DNA of 64,000 bases from an uncultured Flavobacteriaceae bacterium (lineage in GTDB: Bacteria; Bacteroidota; Bacteroidia; Flavobacteriales; Flavobacteriaceae): NCBI GenBank assembly GCA_947494715.1, contig CANLWG010000019.1, positions 1 through 64,000 of the forward strand. The letters run 5' to 3'. The notes under the pieces were generated by a model. That model searched no databases. It saw only the letters and a program-made list of their open reading frames with translations, and was not told the DNA's origin. Positions 9,502 through 17,390 of the stretch are shown piece by piece; the stretch's first letter is position 1; every line of letters begins with the position of its first letter. A program made the position numbers and the translations under genes.

Positions 9502-9549
9502 TTGCTTGCATTTTCCTCTATTTTGCTTGCACCACATGCGATGCAAGCC
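9502..9549. repeat. Three TTGCTTGCA-type short repeats
   Basis: TTGCTTGCA occurs at 9502-9510 and 9523-9531 (21-bp spacing, two helical turns), and an inverted copy (TGCAAGCC) at 9542-9549. They sit about 95 bp before the HTH gene at 9643. Such phased repeats commonly bind a small DNA-binding protein; candidates are an operator of the HTH protein or an excision or transfer site. Confidence 0.5.
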
Positions 9550-9642
9550 TTTCCTATGGTTTCCCATGCTAGTTTGCTGAAAGAATTCGATTAAAAAGTA
9601 CAAAAGCTTTTGTCCATTGTTTCATCCTAAAAATCTAGAATA

Positions 9643-9930
9643 ATGGATTATTTAAAACTAGAGGAACGTCTTGAACGTATAGAACGATTACTGTCAAGCA
9701 ACAAGGAAGTTTTGACATTTGAAGAGGCCTGTGAATACATGGGCGTATCACGAAGTTTTCTTTACAAGCTTACTTCAAGAAGACAGATACCGCACTCCAA
9801 GCCCAATGGCAAAATGATATTTTTCGAAAAGAAAAAACTCAACCTTTGGCTATTACAGAACAACAGAAAATCAAAAGCTGAATTGGAGGCGGAGGCACTT
9901 AAATATGCGCTTAGAAAACGTAGTAATTGA
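9643..9930 (+). CDS. Excisionase-type helix-turn-helix protein
   Basis: A 95-residue protein: a charged N-terminal helix (LEERLERIERLL), then a MerR/excisionase-like winged HTH (about residues 23-70) with the typical EACEYMGVSRSFLYKL helix pair and PNGKMIFFEK wing, and a basic tail. Small HTH_17 proteins of this type regulate excision or transfer genes in Bacteroidota mobile elements. It lies between a membrane protein gene and the MobC-like/relaxase pair on the same strand, consistent with being the module's regulator. The repeats at 9502-9549 are a plausible binding site. Confidence 0.75.
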   Translation: MDYLKLEERLERIERLLSSNKEVLTFEEACEYMGVSRSFLYKLTSRRQIPHSKPNGKMIFFEKKKLNLWLLQNNRKSKAELEAEALKYALRKRSN

Positions 9931-10118
9931 ATTATCAGATTACCTCAACAAGTCTTATTTGATTGCTTCTCTTCTTCAATCTAATCAGACGTGGATAGGG
10001 AGATGAGAGGGAATGTAGTTGTTGCATGGGATATGCGTCTGAGTGAGAATTCAAGATGTGTCATTGTCATGACAAATCTTGCTTTTGCTCCCGAAGGTCG
10101 CAAAAGAGGAAGAAGATT
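9931..10118. other. Candidate oriT region upstream of the MobC-like gene
   Basis: The 188 bp before the MobC-like gene contain several inverted repeats: TCAGACG/CGTCTGA with arms at about 9986 and 10037, GTCATTGTCATGAC near 10061, and CTTTTGC/GCAAAAG at 10082-10106. In mobilisable elements oriT usually lies next to mobC, which makes this the best candidate in the window. The nick site cannot be named by eye. Confidence 0.4.
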
Positions 10119-10415
10119 ATGAAACGAGAATTCGTCCAATTCAGGTGCTCAGTATATGAGAAGAAACTGCTTAAAGTGAAGGCTAAGAAATCAGGTCTTT
10201 CTATCAGTGAGTATTGTCGCCGTGCCGCATTTGATGATAGGATTATTGAACGTTTATCGAAAGACCAAATCGAGGCTTATAAGTTATTGGTAAAGTACCA
10301 GAACAATTTCAAACGAATCGGGAATATGTTCCGAAAGCGAAATCCAAAATTGGCAGATGAAGTCACCCAACTGGCTAAAGAAATCAGGGAACACCTTTTA
10401 AGTTTTAAGGTATGA
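10119..10415 (+). CDS. MobC-like mobilisation accessory protein (ribbon-helix-helix)
   Basis: A 98-residue basic protein. The N-terminal strand (REFVQFRCS) and following helices (EKKLLKVKAKKSGLSISEYC) match the ribbon-helix-helix pattern of MobC/BmgB-type relaxosome proteins, followed by a helical tail. ATG 10119 is preferred over the frame start at 10056 because it follows a purine-rich AGAGGAAGAAG and begins exactly with the RHH strand; the longer form adds a Cys/His-rich stretch. Its stop overlaps the relaxase start by 4 bp (ATGA). Such proteins bind oriT and help the relaxase to nick it. Confidence 0.8.
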   Translation: MKREFVQFRCSVYEKKLLKVKAKKSGLSISEYCRRAAFDDRIIERLSKDQIEAYKLLVKYQNNFKRIGNMFRKRNPKLADEVTQLAKEIREHLLSFKV

Positions 10416-11293
10416 TTGGAATGGGAAAATCCATATCGCACACATCGGCATCCATGGCCTACGGACTTCGGGAGGAAAAGAAACCCGAGATCGTTCATAG
10501 CCAATATCTGGCCGGGGATACTCCTAAAGAGATTACCCAGGAGTTCAGGACCATCCAACAGCAGAACCATCAATGCAAAAAGAACACGCTGAGCTTTGTA
10601 TTGAGTCCAACCATCAAGGATGGCACGGAAATGAAAAACAGGGAACTTCAAGAAATCACCGAACGATTTTTAAAACAAATGAAGTTACGGGAGAACCAGG
10701 CCATTGCCTTTGTACACAGAAACAGAAAACATGTCCATATCCATTTGTATGTAAACCGAATCAACTTTCACGGGAAAGCTTATAAAGACAATTTCATAGG
10801 AAAACGGAGCCAACAAGCTGCTGAACGGGTGGCAAAGGAAATGGGCCTGACTACAGTACGGGAAGTCCAACAACAAAAACTGGACAAGGCCAAGGATATG
10901 CGGATGATTCTTAAAAGAATCCACGAAAATGTTATCAGTGAGGTCAGGCCGAAGGACTTTGACCAATACATCAAGGCCATGGAAGCCTATCCCGTAAAGG
11001 TTATCCCATCCATCAACAAGCAGAACAAATTGCAGGGCTTTCGATTTGAGTTTGCTGGACAAAATCTGAAGGGTAGTGAGGTGCACCGCTCTATGTCAAT
11101 GAACAAAATAGCCGAACAAATCGGTTTCAGCAGAGATGTGGTCGAAAAGGCCAAAACAGAAAATGCTATAAAGCTAATGGGCAAAACGGTAAGCCTCTCC
11201 CCTAACCTGGTGGCTAAAATTGCAACGAAAGCAATCATAAAGACCATCAAAAGAACCATTGACAAAGAAATAGGAATTGAAATAGGAATGTAA
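10412..11293 (+). CDS. Relaxase / mobilisation nuclease
   Basis: A 293-residue relaxase of the Bacteroidota mobilisable-element type. The metal-binding histidine motif is at residues 107-115 (HVHIHLYVN: H107, H109, H111, N115), and a candidate catalytic Tyr17 lies in SMAYGLR near the N-terminus. It would nick oriT and lead the strand during conjugative transfer driven by another element. It is translationally coupled to the MobC-like gene (4-bp overlap) and followed 4 bp later by a small membrane protein. The protein is at the short end for relaxases; nothing suggests a truncation, since many MOBP enzymes of Bacteroidota are about 300 residues. Confidence 0.88.
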   Translation: MIGMGKSISHTSASMAYGLREEKKPEIVHSQYLAGDTPKEITQEFRTIQQQNHQCKKNTLSFVLSPTIKDGTEMKNRELQEITERFLKQMKLRENQAIAFVHRNRKHVHIHLYVNRINFHGKAYKDNFIGKRSQQAAERVAKEMGLTTVREVQQQKLDKAKDMRMILKRIHENVISEVRPKDFDQYIKAMEAYPVKVIPSINKQNKLQGFRFEFAGQNLKGSEVHRSMSMNKIAEQIGFSRDVVEKAKTENAIKLMGKTVSLSPNLVAKIATKAIIKTIKRTIDKEIGIEIGM

Positions 11294-11297
11294 CATT

Positions 11298-11753
11298 ATG
11301 GCAAAACTGGACGAAATAGCGGAATTGTTGACAGAAGAATTGAAGAGCTTTGAACACTCGGTCAATCGAATGGAAAAACTGAAAGAGTTTCTCATAGGAT
11401 ATAAAGTTTCTGCGGACACCGCTGACATTGACTACCTTTTAAAAGGATACAACGACAGTCAAAAGAAATCCGTTGAAGAACAGAATAAGCTATTAGCCAA
11501 CGTCATCTACTATGTCAAGAAGTCCATTTCTTTTCCAAAATGGGCTGTAAAATTGTTCTGGGGGTTTTTGGTTACTGTTTTGCTGGTCCTAGGGTACGCC
11601 ATATTCCAGATTTCGAGAATCCCTAAAAAGGAGCAAGCTGCTTTTTCGCAAGGTGAAAGTAATGCAGTAAGGCACTTTGAGCGATTTATGGAGGAAACCC
11701 CAGAGGCAGGTGCCCTTTACGAAGAGTGGCGCAACCCCAAAGGCAAAAAGTAG
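11298..11753 (+). CDS. Small membrane protein of the mobilisation operon
   Basis: A 151-residue protein with a helical charged N-terminal region (about residues 1-75), one transmembrane helix (about 84-105) and a short polar C-terminal tail ending in Lys. It begins 4 bp after the relaxase stop, so it belongs to the same operon. Similar small one-TM proteins commonly follow relaxase genes in Bacteroidota elements, but the function is not known to me. It is not necessarily a transfer protein; a regulatory or surface-coupling role is possible. Confidence 0.65.
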   Translation: MAKLDEIAELLTEELKSFEHSVNRMEKLKEFLIGYKVSADTADIDYLLKGYNDSQKKSVEEQNKLLANVIYYVKKSISFPKWAVKLFWGFLVTVLLVLGYAIFQISRIPKKEQAAFSQGESNAVRHFERFMEETPEAGALYEEWRNPKGKK

Positions 11754-11830
11754 TTTGCGCCCTATCCGGTTTTTTGCTTCACGCTTATCTACCAGAATAC
11801 TACAAAAACCGGACAGGATCCATGCGCAAA
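11754..11830. repeat. Long imperfect inverted repeat after the mobilisation operon
   Basis: The arms are TTTGCGC + CCTATCCGGTTTTT (11754-11774) and AAAAACCGGACAGG + GCGCAAA (11804-11830), with one mismatch in the inner arms and a short bulge. It begins directly after the stop codon of the small membrane protein. It may be a terminator, but the loop (about 29 nt) is large and no T-run follows the right arm; a recombination or element-end site is possible. Confidence 0.6.
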
Positions 11831-11892
11831 AGTATAAGGGTAAGTATTCTATGGACATTCCAAATAAAATTCCGCCAATTTTAAAATAGGTT

Positions 11893-11955
11893 AATTATTT
11901 CCCCCTCAATCCACCCCGTCTCCTTGTGGGGGGCGATATTGAGGGAAAAATAATT
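11893..11955 (-). terminator. Stem-loop next to the IS110 transposase stop
   Basis: Nested hairpin: outer arms AATTATTTCCCCCTCAAT and ATTGAGGGAAAAATAATT (two mismatches) at 11893-11910 and 11938-11955, inner arms CCACCCC/GTGGGG. It abuts the minus-strand transposase stop at 11956. It could end transposase transcription or be an intergenic palindrome that the element used as its target. Confidence 0.5.
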
Positions 11956-12951
11956 TTAGGAGGCATGTCTCCAAAGGTCCACGTACGGTGTGTCACGATT
12001 GATGACGGCGAATACCCGTGATATGAGCTTGTTCCGTATAACGTTCACCGTACTCATCTTGTTCTTCCCTTCGGCCAATCTGCGGTAGTAATAATCCCTG
12101 ATTTCCATGTTATAGCAGATCGATGATTTGGCGCACATATCGAGCAGGCTTTTCATTTTTTTATTGGCCAGATGACTTACCCGGGTCTTTCCCTTGAGAC
12201 TGGTTCCCGATCGATTGGGGAAGGGAGCCACTCCGCAATATGCTGCAAACTGACGGGCATTTTGGAATTTGGTAAAGGCCTCTGTATATACTATCAAGAA
12301 CAGGGCAGCTTGATCGCCAATACATTTTACGGTCTTCAACAGACTGAACAAATGATCAAGTTCCGGACGGATCTTTATGATTCGTTGCATTTCTTTTTCG
12401 AGCTCCTTGATCAGTTTTGAGAGTTCCTTGATCATTCTGTCCTGGACTTTGAAGAGAAGTTCATTGTCCTTCCGTTTGAGGATGTTCTTCTGTTCCCTTG
12501 AACTTGCCTTATAACCTGCTCTTTGTCTTACTAGGCGATCTCTAAGGGAAAGCAGCTTTTTGATGGTCTTGATCTCTTTCGATTGTGCGATTGAAGGTTG
12601 TATCTCATCCCTCAACCTGTAAGCATACAAAGCTATCTTGGCGGCATCTATCCGATCGTTCTTTCCCCTTGCGATTCCCAAAGATCTTTTTATTTCCAAT
12701 CCCGAGATCATGGCATGGGGAATCTCTTTTTCGGAAAGATATTCTGACAACCGTTCCGAATAAAGCCCCGTGTGTTCGAAGGCGATAAAAATATGTTCCT
12801 TCTGATGGGAGCTTGACGTATAGCCCCATTTGAGCAGTTTTGAAAAGCCTTTGCCGGAGTTTTCAAAAGTTGCCAGTTCTTGGTTACTGTGAATGCAGGC
12901 ATCAAGGGTCGCCTTGCTAACATCGATGCCGATGGTTTCCATGATTTTCAT
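11956..12951 (-). CDS. IS110-family transposase
   Basis: A 331-residue DEDD transposase. The RuvC-like N-terminal domain has Asp10 in GIDVSK, Glu59 in FEHTG, and Asp99/Asp102 in GKNDRID. After a long helical coiled segment (about residues 120-200), the C-terminal Transposase_20 domain carries the GDQAALFL, AAYCGVAPFPNRSG and ANKKMKSLL motifs; the Ser in RSG fits the conserved catalytic serine. Length and domain order are those of an intact enzyme. Met4 is an alternative start. In IS110 elements a non-coding bridge RNA guides this recombinase to donor and target sites. Confidence 0.93.
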   Translation of the reverse strand: MKIMETIGIDVSKATLDACIHSNQELATFENSGKGFSKLLKWGYTSSSHQKEHIFIAFEHTGLYSERLSEYLSEKEIPHAMISGLEIKRSLGIARGKNDRIDAAKIALYAYRLRDEIQPSIAQSKEIKTIKKLLSLRDRLVRQRAGYKASSREQKNILKRKDNELLFKVQDRMIKELSKLIKELEKEMQRIIKIRPELDHLFSLLKTVKCIGDQAALFLIVYTEAFTKFQNARQFAAYCGVAPFPNRSGTSLKGKTRVSHLANKKMKSLLDMCAKSSICYNMEIRDYYYRRLAEGKNKMSTVNVIRNKLISRVFAVINRDTPYVDLWRHAS

Positions 12952-13115
12952 AACTTTAAGCTGTTTTAAAATGGTTACGTTGACTAAAACCTTTAACAGG
13001 TAATACCTAAAATTCTATTTGGTCCTTGTAACCGGGTTAGAAAAGAATGGGGACTAATACTTACCCTAGGCCGTTAACCTAGATTTGGGGATAGTTCACC
13101 CCATTCTTTTTTCGA
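12952..13115 (-). ncRNA. Candidate bridge RNA of the IS110 element
   Basis: The 164 bp directly upstream of the transposase start hold no gene but contain a perfect 12-bp inverted repeat (AAAAGAATGGGG at 13041-13052, CCCCATTCTTTT at 13099-13110) enclosing asymmetric single-stranded stretches and an inner CTAGG/CCTAG stem at 13066-13082. A long stem with internal loops in the non-coding end before an IS110 transposase is the position and general shape of a bridge RNA. The guide segments cannot be assigned without the exact element ends. Confidence 0.5.
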
Positions 13116-13309
13116 ATAGCCTAAAGTTATAAACATAATTGGGAGTTATGAGTCTCCCCCGGACCCCCTCTTTTCAACATCATCATTATCCTTTTTTAAC
13201 TTAGAATTACTCGGAAGCTAATCTAAAGGATTTGGGGGAGTACTAAGCTTCTTTCGATAATTTCCAATCAGGAATTAAATACCTTTATATAATATACATT
13301 TCAATTACC

Positions 13310-15313
13310 ATGAAAGACTTCCTAGATGGAATGAAACTGCCAAACGCCAATGAACAAGAAGAACTTGAACAATTGTCAATTGATAAACTTCGCCCTCTAT
13401 TTGACCCAGCAAGGTTTCAAATTAGAGAAGAAACTTATCGTGATAAAGGTGTAGATTTTGATATTGAGTTGAAATACAATGGGAAGCATACCAATTTCAG
13501 ATTCCTTATTCAATTAAAAGCGACAGATACAATTAAATCCAATTCAGATGGATCTTACAGTAAGAGTATTGACACGGCTAATATTCAATACTTACTGAAT
13601 TCTGGTAAGCCTTCTTATTATATTCTATACCACAAAAAATCAGATGAGTTTTATTATTCCAATCTGGGAGATTTCTTGAGGACTATCAAGGATAAAGCAA
13701 AAGAATGGGATAGTCAACGGACAAATACTTTAAGATTTAAACGCGAGTTCAATGAAAAGGTTGTTAATAGCATTTACCAAAGCGTCCTAAGTTATGGCAA
13801 GAATTTCAGAAAGTTAAATGAAAAAATAGCTCTCTCCACAAAAGACAACTTTGGAAAAATATCAATAACTGATGAAAACTTGAATTTTTATTCCGAGAAC
13901 GAACTACGGGATAAACTGGAACAATTTGGATTAGGACTGGTTAATGAAGGAAATTCTAAACTCATAATAAGCGCATCAAATAGTATTTCAAAGAGCCTTT
14001 ATTCAAAACACCCTAAGTTCAACTTGGTTTTAGCAATAGCCAATTATAACACTGGCAATATGTTAGAGGCCCTTTCTAACTTAAAAACTTCTAGAAAACA
14101 TTTGGAGAAACTTGACAAAGAAGATTTAGGTCTTCATCAATATTTTACTGCCGCTGTAAAATATTCTCTAGGACTATTAAATAACAATGAGTATTCTGAT
14201 TTAATGGATTCGATTGAAGAATCAAGTTTCATTCAATACTATGTTGAAATTGATAAATTAGGCCGAAAACATTCAGATAGTACAGAAAATTATTCTTTAC
14301 CGTTATACAAAAAAGAATTAGATAAAATCTTAAACAAAGAGAATATTCCAAATACTATAATAAATCTAGGCAATACAGAATATTATAAGTATTGGTCTTT
14401 AGACATCAATATTCGGAATCTTCAAAATTCAATGCTCTTAAGCAAAAAAGTCAGTTCTCCACAGGTAATAGAAGCTGGCCATAAAATATTAAAACAGATA
14501 AAAGCAATCGAAGCTTTTCATGAAAAGACAAAGAAAAAAATAGTTAATGACAAGGACTACTTCAATTATTGGCTATTAGAAACCCATAGGATAAACTATC
14601 ATTTTGAATCTTTTTTGATTGATGCTATTATTTATGACCGTAAAAAATCCAATATAGAAGGAGTTAAATTCTTATTGAGTGAGCTGAGGAAGATCAGAAA
14701 TAAATATGAGCAGATAGGTCATATAGAAAATCAAGTGGTTTGTATGACTTATGAATTTGAAATGTTGGATTTTCTAAAGATGGAAAATGAATTGAATAAG
14801 TTAGAGAAGGAGATTAGTGGGATTTTAGAGCTATATGAACTGAGGGATTTTAAAAGGAGATTTGATTTGATTGTAAAAGGTAGTACCAAATCAAAAAGAC
14901 TCACTGAATTCTACGAAGAATCAAAAAGAAATTATGACAATACCATAAAAGAGGTTAAAAAGTACATGGATAAAGTAGCAGGCCTAGATAAAAAGGATTT
15001 GAAAAGACAAAACTTAATACCTAAAGAAACATATAGTATAGAATTGTTTCCTATTGGGCTTTTTTCATTTTCTAAGGATAAGCGACAGGATTTCTATAAT
15101 ATTATGGAGATTACTGACCTTGAATTAATCAATCAACTCGAGAACATGTTCAAATTCGTTATTCCTCGACTTAATATTTTTAAACCCAAAATAGTCGAAG
15201 AAGGTTTTTTGAATGGAGTTTTAGAATATGAAGGAATTAATAGTTGGAAATTGGTTTATGAAAGAAGGAAAAAGCTTTTCAAAGAAGAGTTCATAAAAAC
15301 TGAATTTAATTAA
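13310..15313 (+). CDS. DUF4365-type nuclease-like protein with long helical C-terminus
   Basis: A 667-residue protein. The N-terminal 150 residues match the DUF4365 pattern of PD-(D/E)XK folds: Glu/Asp-rich helix, GVDFDIEL with Asp49, then FLIQLKAT with Gln68-x-Lys70 (the QxK variant). The rest (about residues 200-667) is helical, with TPR-like pairs near 225-290 and long charged coiled segments later. No transmembrane segment is seen. It heads a likely defence cassette 82 bp before a second DUF4365/TPR gene. Whether the QxK variant cuts DNA is not established here. Start at 13310 gives the DUF4365 domain with a short acidic leader. Confidence 0.7.
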   Translation: MKDFLDGMKLPNANEQEELEQLSIDKLRPLFDPARFQIREETYRDKGVDFDIELKYNGKHTNFRFLIQLKATDTIKSNSDGSYSKSIDTANIQYLLNSGKPSYYILYHKKSDEFYYSNLGDFLRTIKDKAKEWDSQRTNTLRFKREFNEKVVNSIYQSVLSYGKNFRKLNEKIALSTKDNFGKISITDENLNFYSENELRDKLEQFGLGLVNEGNSKLIISASNSISKSLYSKHPKFNLVLAIANYNTGNMLEALSNLKTSRKHLEKLDKEDLGLHQYFTAAVKYSLGLLNNNEYSDLMDSIEESSFIQYYVEIDKLGRKHSDSTENYSLPLYKKELDKILNKENIPNTIINLGNTEYYKYWSLDINIRNLQNSMLLSKKVSSPQVIEAGHKILKQIKAIEAFHEKTKKKIVNDKDYFNYWLLETHRINYHFESFLIDAIIYDRKKSNIEGVKFLLSELRKIRNKYEQIGHIENQVVCMTYEFEMLDFLKMENELNKLEKEISGILELYELRDFKRRFDLIVKGSTKSKRLTEFYEESKRNYDNTIKEVKKYMDKVAGLDKKDLKRQNLIPKETYSIELFPIGLFSFSKDKRQDFYNIMEITDLELINQLENMFKFVIPRLNIFKPKIVEEGFLNGVLEYEGINSWKLVYERRKKLFKEEFIKTEFN

Positions 15314-15395
15314 ATTTTGTTGAGTTAGATGTTTGGCTGGTTATTGTTGAATTCCTTTAATCCAAAAGTACTAGGTTCTTTTCAAGGCAAATAGA

Positions 15396-17390
15396 ATGAG
15401 TTTACCAAATAGACATAGTACCCATGTTTTGGAAACAGAATCAAACAAATACTTTGAAAACTGTTTTCCGAACGAATGGTTTATTGATAAACCGGGACAT
15501 GATTATGGAATTGATTTTGTTGTTAACCTGGTATCCTCCGGGGAAGTTACAGGTCTAAACTTTTCTGTGCAACTAAAAAGTACGAAGAAGAGACTTAATA
15601 AAGACTTTGTTTCTGTTACTCTAAAACACTCCACTCTTAGCTTATTCAACACTCGATTAGAGCCTGTTTTAATTATTGCTTATGTACAGGAGGATAAAGA
15701 GGCATATTGGTATTGGTATAATGATTTAAAAATTGACCTTACCTCTTCACAGAAAACTTACAGAATTAAGGTTCCTAAAACAAATAAACTAAGTGAAATT
15801 GATACTCAAAGTGTTTTTGAATATGTCGAAAATGTTTTTAGTATAAAAACTTTTATTGAAGACATAAACCAATTAGAATATGGTCAGATGTCCAATTTAG
15901 AAAGGTTGGCTTGGAAAAGTTATTTCACAGGCAACTACAATGACGCTGCCTTTTATTTAAAGAAGCTCCTGAAATCGAATCGAGGCAATACAATCTTGTT
16001 GGAAGCATTATCTTATAGTTTATATCAATTGTTTAATTACAAAGATGCTCTGCACTTTATCAATGGGGCAATCAGTATATCGGGAACCCCGAATCAAAAA
16101 CTGATTAAGGCATGTATACTTGTGGAAGATGGTATTCAAAATGGAATAAAATCGAAGTTGGTTCAGGCTAAAGATTTATTCAGCCAATTTATTTTAAATT
16201 TCCCAAATCAAGATGATTACCACTATAATTACGCTAACACATTAAATGGCTTAGGAGAAAATAATAAGGCTCTTAGTCATTACAAAAAATGCTTAGAAAT
16301 AAACCCAAACCATTTTCAAGCATGGAAAAATCTTGGTTCAGTCTACTATCATTTAAAGTCGCACGATAAAGAATTGAAATGTTATGATAAGGCTTTGACC
16401 ATAAATCCAAACCTTCCGCAAGCGTTATTCAGCAAAGGCATTACTCTTTCCCATATTTTCCAAAAACATAAGGAAGGGCTTTCTCTGATGTTAAAATCAA
16501 TAGAAATAGAAGAAAACACATTTAATAATTATCCAATTGGTTACTATTGGTTATCATATGTTCATGAAAAATTAGGTAAGCTAAAGGAGTCTTTTAAATG
16601 GATAAATCTTGGATTAGATCAATATCCAGAAAACATATATCTATTAAAATTTAAATTGTATTTGTTTACCTCATATTGGAAGGATTTTTCATGGGTTAAG
16701 AATGAAGCTGTTAGTTTTCTGGAGTACCGTCTTGAGGTCAGAACCAATTTTGAGTACTTATATCACCTCTTTATTGTCAAAGAGATAAAAGATGAAAAAG
16801 TCATTTTTAATCTATTGAATCAACATACACCACTAATTAAAACCAACACAATAGAAATTTTTAAAAAGTGTAGAATTAGTATAACCGAACATCTGTCCTT
16901 TTTAAAATATTATGAACAATATATTTCTTTTAGACAGCAATATCCATTATCGGGATACACTACCCATTTGATTTCTGATTTTTATAATATATCATCGGAA
17001 TTTTGGGACGTATTAGATTTAATTTTTGCAACGAGCTACAGCGCAGCATTTACAGGGTTTCATAATAACGAGAACTCCGAATCTATAGCTCAAACTATTT
17101 TGAACTGGTTGTTATATGCTCCGAATTCAATTTTTGAGTTAATTCCAAACAAAAAGTTTTTAAAGGAAGAATCAATATTAATTGTGTCCCACAATTATTT
17201 GGAATTTTCAAATGTAGTAATTAGAGAATTTGGAAGCCAAATAGGCTACATCACGAGTCTATTGGAACTTGACAAGCCAGATTCGGCAGAACATTTGCCA
17301 GAGAAATGGTTTGATATTCTTAAAGAAAGGATATTGTTCAACCTAAACGAAAAACTACAATTATTTGAATCTGAAAATGACCAGAATTAA
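15396..17390 (+). CDS. DUF4365-type nuclease-like protein with TPR repeats
   Basis: A 664-residue protein with the same layout as its upstream neighbour. The DUF4365/PD-(D/E)XK-like domain covers about residues 1-150, with GHDYGID (Asp40) and FSVQLKST (Gln59-x-Lys61). TPR repeats follow (about 180-420), with clear repeats such as HYNYANTLNGLGENNKALSH and AWKNLGSVYYHLKSHDKELK, and then a divergent helical C-terminus. It is soluble. The stop codon is followed immediately by the ATG of the Mrr-like gene (no spacer), so both are translationally coupled. TPR arms often mediate partner or ligand sensing in defence proteins; that role is inference. Confidence 0.75.
   Translation: MSLPNRHSTHVLETESNKYFENCFPNEWFIDKPGHDYGIDFVVNLVSSGEVTGLNFSVQLKSTKKRLNKDFVSVTLKHSTLSLFNTRLEPVLIIAYVQEDKEAYWYWYNDLKIDLTSSQKTYRIKVPKTNKLSEIDTQSVFEYVENVFSIKTFIEDINQLEYGQMSNLERLAWKSYFTGNYNDAAFYLKKLLKSNRGNTILLEALSYSLYQLFNYKDALHFINGAISISGTPNQKLIKACILVEDGIQNGIKSKLVQAKDLFSQFILNFPNQDDYHYNYANTLNGLGENNKALSHYKKCLEINPNHFQAWKNLGSVYYHLKSHDKELKCYDKALTINPNLPQALFSKGITLSHIFQKHKEGLSLMLKSIEIEENTFNNYPIGYYWLSYVHEKLGKLKESFKWINLGLDQYPENIYLLKFKLYLFTSYWKDFSWVKNEAVSFLEYRLEVRTNFEYLYHLFIVKEIKDEKVIFNLLNQHTPLIKTNTIEIFKKCRISITEHLSFLKYYEQYISFRQQYPLSGYTTHLISDFYNISSEFWDVLDLIFATSYSAAFTGFHNNENSESIAQTILNWLLYAPNSIFELIPNKKFLKEESILIVSHNYLEFSNVVIREFGSQIGYITSLLELDKPDSAEHLPEKWFDILKERILFNLNEKLQLFESENDQN

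Larger units (their letters stand above)
11893..13115 (-). mobile_element. IS110-family insertion sequence (approximate limits)
   Basis: The element comprises the IS110 transposase gene, a structured non-coding segment upstream of it (12952-13115) and a short downstream end. IS110 elements have no terminal inverted repeats and make no clear target duplications, so the exact ends cannot be fixed by eye; the limits given are the outermost structured bases next to the gene. Confidence 0.6.

Noticed and set aside
11677-11889. 70-codon frame over the inverted repeat at 11754-11830
   Set aside because: It overlaps the end of the membrane protein gene in another frame and its content follows the palindrome.
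11893-13115. Exact ends of the IS110 element
   Set aside because: IS110 elements have no terminal inverted repeats, and no second copy or empty site is in the window, so the limits are approximate only.
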